This document shows, in pieces, positions 1-6,931 of a stretch of DNA of 27,317 nt. The first letter of the stretch is position 1. Every line of letters begins with the position of its first letter. The translations under genes and the position numbers were made by a program. The notes beneath the pieces were generated by a model. The model did no database searches. It saw only the letters and a program-made list of their open reading frames with translations, and was not told the DNA's origin. This DNA comes from an uncultured Odoribacter sp. (GTDB taxonomy: Bacteria > Bacteroidota > Bacteroidia > Bacteroidales > Marinifilaceae). The stretch covers positions 1 through 27,317 of the forward strand of contig UQTM01000043.1 of NCBI GenBank assembly GCA_900544025.1. Direction: 5' to 3'.

Positions 1-457
1 AAGGTGCCGATGGCACCAAAACCATCTCTATCCCCTCGAAACTGATGTGTACCCGCTTATTTAACACGTTGTTCCCTTCCACCGCCCGTTCCGGATTTCC
101 GGCCAAATTCCAATGCAAACGAAGTTTCACCTCGGCATGCCCCTGCCCCTCTTCGGTACGGAAAACAAAAACACCCTGCCCGGTTTTATAAACACCGTAT
201 CCTCCGGTCAGCGCCTCGCATTCCGACAGCACAGCATGAAACCACCGTAACTCGGGAGACAGCCGATATTTCCCGAAAATATAGGCTGCATCATAATTGT
301 AAACATTACGCCATGAGTTATCCCATGAAAGGGAAAGCTCCACAATAGCGACTTCTCCGCTTACACTCACGACATCCCCGTTCATCTTCAGATTACTACC
401 GGCAAGGCTTACAGGCAACAACGCAAATACGCATAAATATACGTAAGCTTTAAACAT
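1..457 (-). CDS. Secreted formylglycine-generating-enzyme-like protein, N-terminal part (runs off the window)
   Basis: An open frame of 152 codons begins at an ATG at 457 and continues past the left edge. The first ~19 residues form a signal peptide (hydrophobic run ending in SLAG), so the product is exported. The next part carries the pattern VELSLSWDNSWRN, then YDAAYIFGKYRL, then GVFVFRTEEGQG and KLRLHWN, and the visible piece ends in IEMVLVP. This series matches, from memory of the family, the N-terminal region of Bacteroidota secreted SUMF1/EgtB/PvdO-type proteins, where an IEMVxVP motif opens the formylglycine-generating-enzyme fold. The catalytic domain lies outside the window, so activity cannot be judged. 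The gene is divergent from polA across a 152-bp gap. An upstream in-frame ATG does not exist; the ATG at 464 is out of frame and soon stops. The family call is fairly secure, the substrate unknown. Confidence 0.7.
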   Translation of the reverse strand, partial: MFKAYVYLCVFALLPVSLAGSNLKMNGDVVSVSGEVAIVELSLSWDNSWRNVYNYDAAYIFGKYRLSPELRWFHAVLSECEALTGGYGVYKTGQGVFVFRTEEGQGHAEVKLRLHWNLAGNPERAVEGNNVLNKRVHISFEGIEMVLVPSAP

Positions 458-496
458 AATACATACCTTTTACAAAACACATCCATTACAAGTGAA

Positions 497-530
497 CAAA
501 AATATCTACAAAAACCCAAAAAACCGCAAA
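497..530 (-). promoter_or_regulatory. Bacteroides-type promoter for the leftward gene at the left edge
   Basis: Read on the minus strand, a perfect TAnnTTTG -7 box (TATTTTTG, 504-497) lies 22 bp below a TTTG -33 box (530-527). The start codon at 457 is about 40 bp downstream. Spacing is slightly longer than the usual 19-21. Assigned by consensus only. Confidence 0.5.
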
Positions 531-574
531 TAATAGTGAAAATTTAAAGCTTCAACATTTAGACCGAATTTTAT

Positions 575-582
575 TACCTTTG
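575..582 (+). promoter_or_regulatory. Candidate -7 box for polA
   Basis: TACCTTTG matches the Bacteroidota -7 consensus TAnnTTTG and lies 27 bp before the polA ATG, giving a very short leader. No convincing -33 TTTG is seen at the right distance, so this is a half-supported promoter. Confidence 0.45.
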
Positions 583-609
583 TCGAAATGTAACTAAATA
601 AATCGCTTC

Positions 610-3300
610 ATGACCACACCGAAAGTTCTATACCTTCTCGATGCCTATGCATTAATATACCGTTCTTACTATGCATTCATCAACAATCCCCGGATCACGA
701 CAACCGGCATAAACACTTCCGCCACATTCGGATTTTGTAACTTTCTGCTGGAATTGCTGGAATTGGAAAAACCGACCCATATCGCCGTGGTTTTCGATCC
801 GGAAGGACCGACTTTTCGTCACGAAATGTATTCCCCGTACAAGGCACAGCGTCCTCCCATGCCCGAAGACCTCAGGAAATCGGTTCCTTATATCAAAAAA
901 ATCATCGAAGGATTGGGAATCCGCTGCATCGACGCTCCGGGATACGAAGCAGACGATTTTATCGGAACGCTGGCGAAAAAAGCAGAAAAAGAAGGCTATA
1001 CGGTATATATGATTACTCCGGATAAAGATTATGCCCAATTGGTCAGCGAAAAAATATTTATGTATAAGCCGGGACGTTCCGGCAATAAATCGGAAGTCTG
1101 GGGCATTCCGGAAGTGTTGGATCATTTCGGGATCGAACGCGTAGATCAGGTCATCGATATTCTGGGGCTTATGGGCGATACGGCCGACAATGTTCCGGGT
1201 TGTTCCGGAATCGGGCCTAAAAGCGCAGCCTCATTGGTTTACAAATACGGAAGTATCGACGGCATATACGAACACATCGACGAGCTGAAAGGAAAACAAA
1301 AGCAAAACCTGCTCGACTGTCAGCCCACGGTGCATCTGTCACGTACCCTGGTCACGATCTGTACCGAAGTTCCTACCGAACTGACGCCCGACGAGTTGAT
1401 GAAACAACACATCGACGTCACCATCCTCGATCCGATTTTCAAAGAGTTGGAATTATTCTCGCTTACCCGGCGGGTATTGAACACCGACATAGAGGAAGAC
1501 ACTTCCGAAAAACTGTCAGACATCGACACACGCTACACAGACCGGACACAGGATATTCCCGCTTTATTGGAAATATTGAAAAACACCGATCAATTTGCCT
1601 TATACACCGTATTCCCGGCTTCCGCTACGCTTTATAACTCATGGCCGGAATGGCTTTCTTTTTCATCGGCCATGCATCAGGTGAGTTATGTGCGGCTTCC
1701 GGCCGATCCGGCGGAAGCAGAGGCCACGATCAAACTTTTTCAACCGATTTTCGAAGACGAAAACAAAACCCTTATCTCGCCGGATGTGAAAAACGACATC
1801 ATCTGGCTGAAAAGAGCGGGCATTTCCATTAAAAACGCCATTTTCGACGTAAAAATCGCCCACTATGTGCTGCACCCCGATTTTTCACACGAGTTACCGC
1901 GTATAGCGCTGGAATATCTAAACTACAAATTGTCCGAAGCCAAAAAAGAAAATCTGCAACTGACACTTTCGTTCGAGGACGAAGCAACCGACGATAAAGA
2001 CTTTGCAGAAAAAACAGACATTGTTTTTCAACTCAAAGAAAAACTTTGTGCCGATTTACAGGCAACCGGACTGTTGAGGCTGTTCGACGACATCGAGATG
2101 CCTCTGGTATCTGTTCTGGCAGACATGGAATTTGAAGGCGTAAGCATCGATATTCAGGAATTGAAGAATATATCGGACGAACTGAAAAAACGAATAGAAG
2201 TAAGCGAAAAGGAAATCTACGAAATGGCGGGGCAGGAATTTAACATCAGTTCCCCCAAACAATTAGGAGAAATACTTTTCGATAAACTGAAAATCGACGC
2301 CAATCACAAAAAGACGAAATCCGGACAATACAGCACTTCCGAACAAGTGTTGTCGAAATTGGAAGACGAACACCCGATCATCACAAAAATCCTCGACTAC
2401 CGGGGGTTGAAAAAGCTTCTGACCACTTACGCCGAAGCATTGCCTTCGTATATCGACCCGGGAACCGGAAAAATACACACTCGCTTTAATCAGGCAGAAG
2501 CTGCCACAGGGCGGCTCAGTAGTTTGAACCCCAATTTACAGAACATACCGATCCGGACCGAAGAAGGCCGGAAAATCAGAAAAGCTTTCGTCACCGGAGA
2601 TGATGACTACGTGTTCTTTTCCGCCGATTATTCCCAGGTTGAATTACGCTTAATGGCACACCTCAGCCAGACAAAGGAATTGATCGATGCTTTTAACCAC
2701 GGCATAGACATTCACTCCGCCACAGCTGCCAAAATATATCACGTACCTTTGGAAGAAGTGACCCCGGAAATGAGACGCCGTGCCAAAACAGCGAATTTCG
2801 GAATCATCTACGGAATTTCTGCCTGGGGACTGGCAGAACGCCTGCGCATCAGCCGGAAAGAAGGGAAAGAGCTGATCGACGGATATTTCGAACTCTATCC
2901 GGGAGTGAAAAAATACATGGAAGAAGCCGTCGAAAAAGGCCGGAAAAAAGAATATGTCGAAACGATTATGGGACGGCGGCGTTATTTGCGCGACATCAAT
3001 TCACGAAATGCCGTCGTGCGTGGTATGGCCGAACGAAATGCCATAAACGCTCCCATTCAGGGATCGGCGGCAGATATCATTAAAATGGCGATGATCTGCA
3101 TCCACAGGCGGCTAAAGGAAGAAGGACTGCGTTCCCGGATGCTGATCCAGGTACACGACGAATTAAATTTCAAGTGCTATAAACAGGAACAGGAACAGCT
3201 GGAACGCCTGGTGGTAAACTGCATGGAGCATGTGGTATCCCTCTCCGTCCCGCTTACGGTCAGCACCGGTTTCGGGGCCAATTGGTACGAGGCTCACTAA
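610..3300 (+). CDS. polA: DNA polymerase I with a degenerate 3'-5' exonuclease domain
   Basis: 896 residues, close to the usual length. It fills gaps and removes RNA primers in repair and lagging-strand synthesis. Residues 1-~290 are the 5' nuclease (GYEADD, PDKD and GDTADNVPG acidic motifs, then the helix-hairpin-helix GIGPKSAA). Residues ~320-490 are the proofreading fold. The last ~400 residues are the polymerase, with TGRLSS, motif A DYSQVELRLMAHLS, motif B RRAKTANFGIIYG and motif C QVHDEL all intact. The proofreading domain has lost motif I: where DxE is expected (DTET in E. coli) it reads Y332-T-V334. The motif II Asp (D396) and a motif III Asp (D470) are kept, but the motif III Tyr position is Ala. 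The enzyme should therefore replicate and remove primers but probably not proofread. It is monocistronic, with a terminator just after the stop. Confidence 0.97.
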   Translation: MTTPKVLYLLDAYALIYRSYYAFINNPRITTTGINTSATFGFCNFLLELLELEKPTHIAVVFDPEGPTFRHEMYSPYKAQRPPMPEDLRKSVPYIKKIIEGLGIRCIDAPGYEADDFIGTLAKKAEKEGYTVYMITPDKDYAQLVSEKIFMYKPGRSGNKSEVWGIPEVLDHFGIERVDQVIDILGLMGDTADNVPGCSGIGPKSAASLVYKYGSIDGIYEHIDELKGKQKQNLLDCQPTVHLSRTLVTICTEVPTELTPDELMKQHIDVTILDPIFKELELFSLTRRVLNTDIEEDTSEKLSDIDTRYTDRTQDIPALLEILKNTDQFALYTVFPASATLYNSWPEWLSFSSAMHQVSYVRLPADPAEAEATIKLFQPIFEDENKTLISPDVKNDIIWLKRAGISIKNAIFDVKIAHYVLHPDFSHELPRIALEYLNYKLSEAKKENLQLTLSFEDEATDDKDFAEKTDIVFQLKEKLCADLQATGLLRLFDDIEMPLVSVLADMEFEGVSIDIQELKNISDELKKRIEVSEKEIYEMAGQEFNISSPKQLGEILFDKLKIDANHKKTKSGQYSTSEQVLSKLEDEHPIITKILDYRGLKKLLTTYAEALPSYIDPGTGKIHTRFNQAEAATGRLSSLNPNLQNIPIRTEEGRKIRKAFVTGDDDYVFFSADYSQVELRLMAHLSQTKELIDAFNHGIDIHSATAAKIYHVPLEEVTPEMRRRAKTANFGIIYGISAWGLAERLRISRKEGKELIDGYFELYPGVKKYMEEAVEKGRKKEYVETIMGRRRYLRDINSRNAVVRGMAERNAINAPIQGSAADIIKMAMICIHRRLKEEGLRSRMLIQVHDELNFKCYKQEQEQLERLVVNCMEHVVSLSVPLTVSTGFGANWYEAH

Positions 3301-3306
3301 AAAACA

Positions 3307-3345
3307 GTAAAGTGAATGATTTTCATTTACTTTACCTATTTTTAT
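3307..3345 (+). terminator. Intrinsic terminator after polA
   Basis: A 13-bp AT-rich stem (3307-3319 with 3323-3335, one G-T wobble) closes a TTT loop and is followed by a T-rich tail. It begins 7 nt after the polA stop. Confidence 0.75.
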
Positions 3346-3369
3346 AAAAATAGCTGATTTAACACAAAA

Positions 3370-3402
3370 CTTGTTAATTATTCATCATTTTGCTTATTTT
3401 TG
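3370..3402 (+). promoter_or_regulatory. Bacteroides-type promoter for the PorP/SprF-DUF4271 transcript
   Basis: A perfect -7 box TATTTTTG (3395-3402) lies 21 bp after CTTG (3370-3373), a near-match to the -33 TTTG. The ATG at 3426 follows within 24 bp, so the leader would be very short. It sits directly after the polA terminator. Confidence 0.6.
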
Positions 3403-3425
3403 TATCAAATTTCAAGTAGTGCTGT

Positions 3426-4496
3426 ATGTGTATTCCCAACAGAAATAAACTTCTGTTCTGTTTTTTATTTATCCTGAATGGATTGTCTCTCCGGGCACAG
3501 GATTATAATTTTTCCCAGTTTTGGGAAAACAGGACTTACTATAATCCGGCCTACGTCGGATTACAGGAAGGGGAATTGAATGCACTGATGACCTACCGGA
3601 AATTGTGGCCGAAGTTCCCTGGAAATTTTTCCACCCTGTTTTTTTCTGCCGACTTAAAAACCTATAATAACTACGGATTCGGTCTATACGTGATCTCCAG
3701 CGACGAAGGCGGAGGTTTTATCAAATCAAATACGGCAGGATTGAGCTATTCGTGGCGGGGATACATCAACAAAGAAAAGAACATTTATTTCCAATTAGGC
3801 GTAAAAGGCAGCTATAACGACGAACGCCTGAATTTCGACAGAAACGTATATTCGGGTAATCTCGATCCCATTTATGGAAATATCTTCACGATCCAGCACC
3901 CGTTAGGAGATGTGGTCAATGAAAAACAACATTACTGGGATTTTAGCGCAGGTGCCATGATATGCCTGCCCTGGGAAAGACATTACAGAGAATTTATGCA
4001 TAATTACATCGGTTTTTCCGTTAACCATTTCACGCGTCCAAAAGACAATTTTATCGAAGACGACTTCCGCCTGCCGATAAAATTAAGCCTGCAATGGAAC
4101 GGCTTTATCCGTACCACGATTTACAGTCTGGATAAAAAAAGCAGTATGTATGTCAATCCCGGATTGATTTTTGAAAACCAGGGCGATAAATTACTTTCAA
4201 AATCCTCGTCCAACAACTTCATGATCGGAGCAGACCTCACTTCCGATCCGGTTTTCGGTGGAATTTGGTACAGCTCTCAATTATTGAACAATTCATCGGA
4301 AAATTACAAAGCGTTGATCTTCAAAATCGGGTTAAAACTGACTTCCGACAATAAAAAATTCGAATACCGTCTTGCCTATTCTTATGACATGTCTATGGGT
4401 AATCTGGTAAAATCCACGGAAGGTTCTCATGAAATAAGTCTTAAATTCGCTTATAAATTCAATGCTCAATACAGATACAATATATTCTCATTCTAA
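3426..4496 (+). CDS. PorP/SprF family outer-membrane protein
   Basis: 356 residues. A signal peptide (1-25, ending LSLRAQ) is followed directly by DYNFSQFWENRTYYNPAYVG, the hallmark start of the PorP/SprF family: outer-membrane beta-barrels linked to the type IX secretion system. The rest alternates short amphipathic strands with glycine- and aromatic-rich turns and ends in a beta-strand with terminal Phe (YNIFSF), as expected of a barrel. None of the type IX core genes porK-porN is nearby, so this is probably one of the stand-alone family members whose partner is encoded elsewhere. The gene ends inside the next one (35-nt overlap in a different frame), so the two are probably translated together. 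The family call is secure; a direct role in type IX secretion is inference. Confidence 0.9.
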   Translation: MCIPNRNKLLFCFLFILNGLSLRAQDYNFSQFWENRTYYNPAYVGLQEGELNALMTYRKLWPKFPGNFSTLFFSADLKTYNNYGFGLYVISSDEGGGFIKSNTAGLSYSWRGYINKEKNIYFQLGVKGSYNDERLNFDRNVYSGNLDPIYGNIFTIQHPLGDVVNEKQHYWDFSAGAMICLPWERHYREFMHNYIGFSVNHFTRPKDNFIEDDFRLPIKLSLQWNGFIRTTIYSLDKKSSMYVNPGLIFENQGDKLLSKSSSNNFMIGADLTSDPVFGGIWYSSQLLNNSSENYKALIFKIGLKLTSDNKKFEYRLAYSYDMSMGNLVKSTEGSHEISLKFAYKFNAQYRYNIFSF

Positions 4497-5247
4497 CTCC
4501 CGGAATACCGTCTGGGATATATCGGGACAGCAATACGACAGCGTTTGCCCATTGGAAAAAGCTGAAACGGAAACGATTATAATTTGTCCGGCAGAACGCC
4601 ATTACCTGCCCCAAGTCCTGTTAAAAACCAATGAACACATCATGGGAGACCTGCTTTTCACCATTATATTTCTGATGATCTTTGCATTCGTCAGGTTAAG
4701 GGGAAAAGATTTGCTTCCTAATTTGCTGAACATACTGGTGAAAAGAAAAAAAGCAGAAGTGATCCTGAACGAAGGGATATCTTCTAACTTAGTCTGCTAT
4801 GTGCTTTCGCTGATCCTTTCTTTTTCTGTCATTTCGATCGGGATCACCTATCTCACATCGGGCGATTTCGAAATAATCCCCTCCTTGTATTTGTTTTCCG
4901 CCCTTATCTTTTATCATTTTTTCCTACTGGGTTTGTTAAAATTATTAGGCTGGACATTCAATGCCCGGAATACCGCCGCCGAGGCGATCGTCAATCTATG
5001 GACCTACCACATTATGTCCGGTTTACTGGTCGCTCCCTTTGTCATCGCAATCTTTTTCGTGCGATCGTATGCGATTGTACCTTTGTTAAATGTTGTCATA
5101 TTCGGTTTGATTTTATTTCAAGTTGTTAAATTTATTCGTTGGCTGGAAATATTATTTGCTCATAGAGTTTTAATTTTATATATGATTTTGTACCTTTGTG
5201 CACTCGAAGTAATGCCCTTATTCATCCTTTACAAGATGACGGCATAA
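4462..5247 (+). CDS. DUF4271 multi-pass membrane protein
   Basis: 261 residues. The first ~60 residues are polar. About five to six hydrophobic helices follow (near residues 61-78, 107-130, 138-160, 181-203, 205-222 and 234-256), separated by basic loops such as RLRGKD and VKRKKAE. This layout and the motifs NARNTAAEA and LWTYH fit DUF4271, a Bacteroidota-specific family of unknown function. The start ATG lies 35 nt inside the preceding PorP/SprF gene. A later start (the Met before GDLLFT) would remove the polar N-terminus; I prefer the long form because the polar segment before the first helix agrees with my memory of relatives. The neighbour on the other side is a uroporphyrinogen-III synthase-like gene, an order I recall from other Bacteroidota. 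A role in envelope biogenesis or secretion is a guess from context. Confidence 0.85.
   Translation: MLNTDTIYSHSNSRNTVWDISGQQYDSVCPLEKAETETIIICPAERHYLPQVLLKTNEHIMGDLLFTIIFLMIFAFVRLRGKDLLPNLLNILVKRKKAEVILNEGISSNLVCYVLSLILSFSVISIGITYLTSGDFEIIPSLYLFSALIFYHFFLLGLLKLLGWTFNARNTAAEAIVNLWTYHIMSGLLVAPFVIAIFFVRSYAIVPLLNVVIFGLILFQVVKFIRWLEILFAHRVLILYMILYLCALEVMPLFILYKMTA
5168..5198 (+). promoter_or_regulatory. Candidate internal promoter for the hemD-like gene
   Basis: TACCTTTG (5191-5198), a perfect TAnnTTTG box, lies 19 bp after TTTT (5168-5171), a weak -33. It is inside the 3' end of the DUF4271 gene, about 85 bp before the hemD start. It may supply hemD independently of the upstream pair. Confidence 0.4.
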
Positions 5248-5283
5248 GTTCTAAATGGGTATTAATTTAAAACTTTATAAGCT

Positions 5284-6045
5284 TTGAAGATAAAAAAGGT
5301 ACTCGTATCACAGCCTAAACCAACAACAGAGAAGTCTCCTTATTTTGATTTAGCGGAAAAATACGGTTTAAAGTTGGAATTTCGTCCTTTTATTAAAGTA
5401 GAAGGAGTTTCGGTAAAAGAATTTCGGCAGGAGCGAATCAATATCCTCGACCATACCGGAATCATTTTCACCAGCCGTACTGCTATTGATCATTTTTTCA
5501 GGATTTGCGGTGAATTAAGAATAACCGTACCCGACACCATGAAATATTTCTGTATTTCGGAAGCTACGGCTTTTTATCTACAGAAATACATCGTTTACCG
5601 GAAAAGAAAAATTTTCTATGGGGACAAAAAGGTGGACGATATGACAAAAATTCTTTTGAAACACAAAACAGAAAACTTTTTAGTTCCTCTGTCCGACATC
5701 CATAAAGAAAATATTCCGGGCTTGCTCGACCAGCTCCATTTGAAATATACAAAAGCTATTTTGTATAGAACGGTAGCGAGCGACCTGAGCGACATAAAAA
5801 ACCTCAAAGAGTATGATATCATCGCCTTTTATACTCCCTCCGGTATTAAATCGCTGTTTCAGAATTTCCCGGATTTTATTCAGGACACCACGGTGATCGC
5901 AGCTTTCGGCCCTGCCACAGCAAAAGCGGTCGAAGAAGCAGGGCTTCGCCTCGATATCAAGGCTCCCACCCAGCAATGCCCTTCTATGACCATGGCCATA
6001 GAGGAATTCATCAAAAAATATAACAAAGAGAACAAAATAAAGTAA
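5284..6045 (+). CDS. hemD: Uroporphyrinogen-III synthase family protein (HemD-like), TTG start
   Basis: 253 residues. Family members close and isomerise hydroxymethylbilane to uroporphyrinogen III in the cytoplasm. The protein reads KKVLVSQPKPTTEKSPYFD, then GIIFTSRTAIDHFF, then YDIIAFYTPSGIKSLF, then VIAAFGPATAKAVEEAG, which are the paired HemD-domain motifs (the 'TS' and 'TPSG' loops and the C-terminal GPxTA). The start is TTG: no ATG precedes the conserved VLVSQP segment, and the next in-frame ATG falls in the middle of the domain. No other haem gene is in the window, and Bacteroidales often lack a full haem pathway, so the true substrate is uncertain. A strong terminator begins 4 nt after the stop. 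Confidence 0.85.
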   Translation: MKIKKVLVSQPKPTTEKSPYFDLAEKYGLKLEFRPFIKVEGVSVKEFRQERINILDHTGIIFTSRTAIDHFFRICGELRITVPDTMKYFCISEATAFYLQKYIVYRKRKIFYGDKKVDDMTKILLKHKTENFLVPLSDIHKENIPGLLDQLHLKYTKAILYRTVASDLSDIKNLKEYDIIAFYTPSGIKSLFQNFPDFIQDTTVIAAFGPATAKAVEEAGLRLDIKAPTQQCPSMTMAIEEFIKKYNKENKIK

Positions 6046-6048
6046 TTC

Positions 6049-6090
6049 AAAGCCGGCGATCTTCAAATATTTCAAATCGCCGGCTTTTTT
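6049..6090 (+). terminator. Strong intrinsic terminator after hemD
   Basis: A 12-bp perfect GC-rich stem AAAGCCGGCGAT / ATCGCCGGCTTT (6049-6060 with 6076-6087), a 15-nt loop, and a run of six T. It ends only 16 bp before the rnpA ATG, so rnpA needs read-through or a promoter within the hairpin region. Confidence 0.85.
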
Positions 6091-6106
6091 GATTTTCATA
6101 CCCGCC

Positions 6107-6493
6107 ATGTATTCCTTCACTAAATCCGAACGTCTTTGCAACAAAACCCTTTTCCAGGAACTGGTTTCTTCGAAAAACAGTTTTGTAAAATATCCGTACC
6201 GGATTGTGCTGAAAGAATCTTCCCAGCCAGGAGAATATCCGGCTCGCATGGCTATTAGCGTCAGCAAGAGAAAATTCAAAAGGGCAGTTAAAAGAAATCA
6301 CATTAAAAGGCTCACCCGGGAAGCCTACCGGCTGAACAAACCGGAATTTTATGCCAGCCTCCAGCCGGGAAAAACAATCGACATCCTCTTTATATACCTG
6401 GACGACCAACTTCCTGTTTACGAAAAAACCGAAAAAGCTGTAAAAAATGCGTTACAGAAAATCTCCGGTTACTTTCCAGACAGTGTAAATTGA
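6107..6493 (+). CDS. rnpA: Ribonuclease P protein component
   Basis: 128 residues from the ATG at 6107. It binds the RNase P RNA and helps trim 5' leaders from tRNA precursors. The family signature is clear: an N-terminal FTKSERL start, MAISVSKRKFKRAVKRN and HIKRLTREAYR, which is the basic RNR-type helix (here RNH). A longer frame starting at TTG 6089 would begin inside the terminator T-run, so I reject it. yidD follows after 85 bp, the common rnpA-yidD order. The usual companions rpmH and yidC are absent, so the classical rpmH-rnpA-yidD-yidC cluster is split in this genome. Confidence 0.93.
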   Translation: MYSFTKSERLCNKTLFQELVSSKNSFVKYPYRIVLKESSQPGEYPARMAISVSKRKFKRAVKRNHIKRLTREAYRLNKPEFYASLQPGKTIDILFIYLDDQLPVYEKTEKAVKNALQKISGYFPDSVN

Positions 6494-6578
6494 ATGCAAT
6501 CTATAAATGAAAAAGGCAACACCCGCATCGGACAGCGATCGATGCAGATAGATACCCCTTCCTGAAAAACAGCCGCTT

Positions 6579-6809
6579 ATGAAAACCTTGAAACAGATTG
6601 CCGTTTTTATTCTCCTGCTCCCGATTAAATTCTATCAATACTGCATATCCCCGCTCAAGCCTCCCACTTGCCGCTACACCCCCACCTGCTCTCAGTATGC
6701 CGTAGAAGCCATTCGCAAATACGGGCCGTTCAAAGGACTATATCTTGCCATTAAACGGTTGCTCCGGTGTCATCCCTGGGGCGGAAGCGGTTACGATCCT
6801 GTGCCCTGA
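6579..6809 (+). CDS. yidD: Membrane protein insertion efficiency factor YidD
   Basis: 76 residues, the normal size. YidD is a small peripheral protein of the inner membrane that aids YidC-dependent insertion of membrane proteins. Hallmarks are the amphipathic N-terminal helix (KQIAVFILLLPIKFYQYCIS), P-x-C-R-Y-x-P-T-C-S-Q-Y-A with its conserved cysteines, and the C-terminal CHPWGGSGYDPVP. It lies downstream of rnpA, as in most bacteria. Confidence 0.96.
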   Translation: MKTLKQIAVFILLLPIKFYQYCISPLKPPTCRYTPTCSQYAVEAIRKYGPFKGLYLAIKRLLRCHPWGGSGYDPVP

Positions 6810-6861
6810 CTTTCATTCATACCGTTGAAAACCGAATTTTAATCTTATTTTCAATTCGCTG

Positions 6862-6893
6862 TTTTTAATTTTCAATTATATGTCGTACTTTCG
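6862..6893 (+). promoter_or_regulatory. Weak candidate promoter for the S41 protease
   Basis: TACTTTCG (6886-6893), one mismatch from TAnnTTTG, lies 20 bp after a T-run (6862-6865). It is 39 bp before the ATG at 6932. Only approximate consensus support. Confidence 0.3.
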
Positions 6894-6931
6894 TTAATTG
6901 GTTAAATAAATCATTCGTAATTTTACTATAA

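Noticed and set aside
652..1125. Long antisense frames inside polA, the protease gene and mnmG
   Set aside because: They lie opposite well-identified genes, have no recognisable domains and are expected by-products of codon use.
6089..6106. Longer rnpA frame from a TTG at 6089
   Set aside because: It would begin inside the T-run of the hemD terminator and adds residues not typical of RnpA; the ATG at 6107 gives the family's normal N-terminus.
6525..6545. GCATCG/CGATGC hairpin between rnpA and yidD
   Set aside because: Only 6 bp with a 9-nt loop and no T-run; likely chance.
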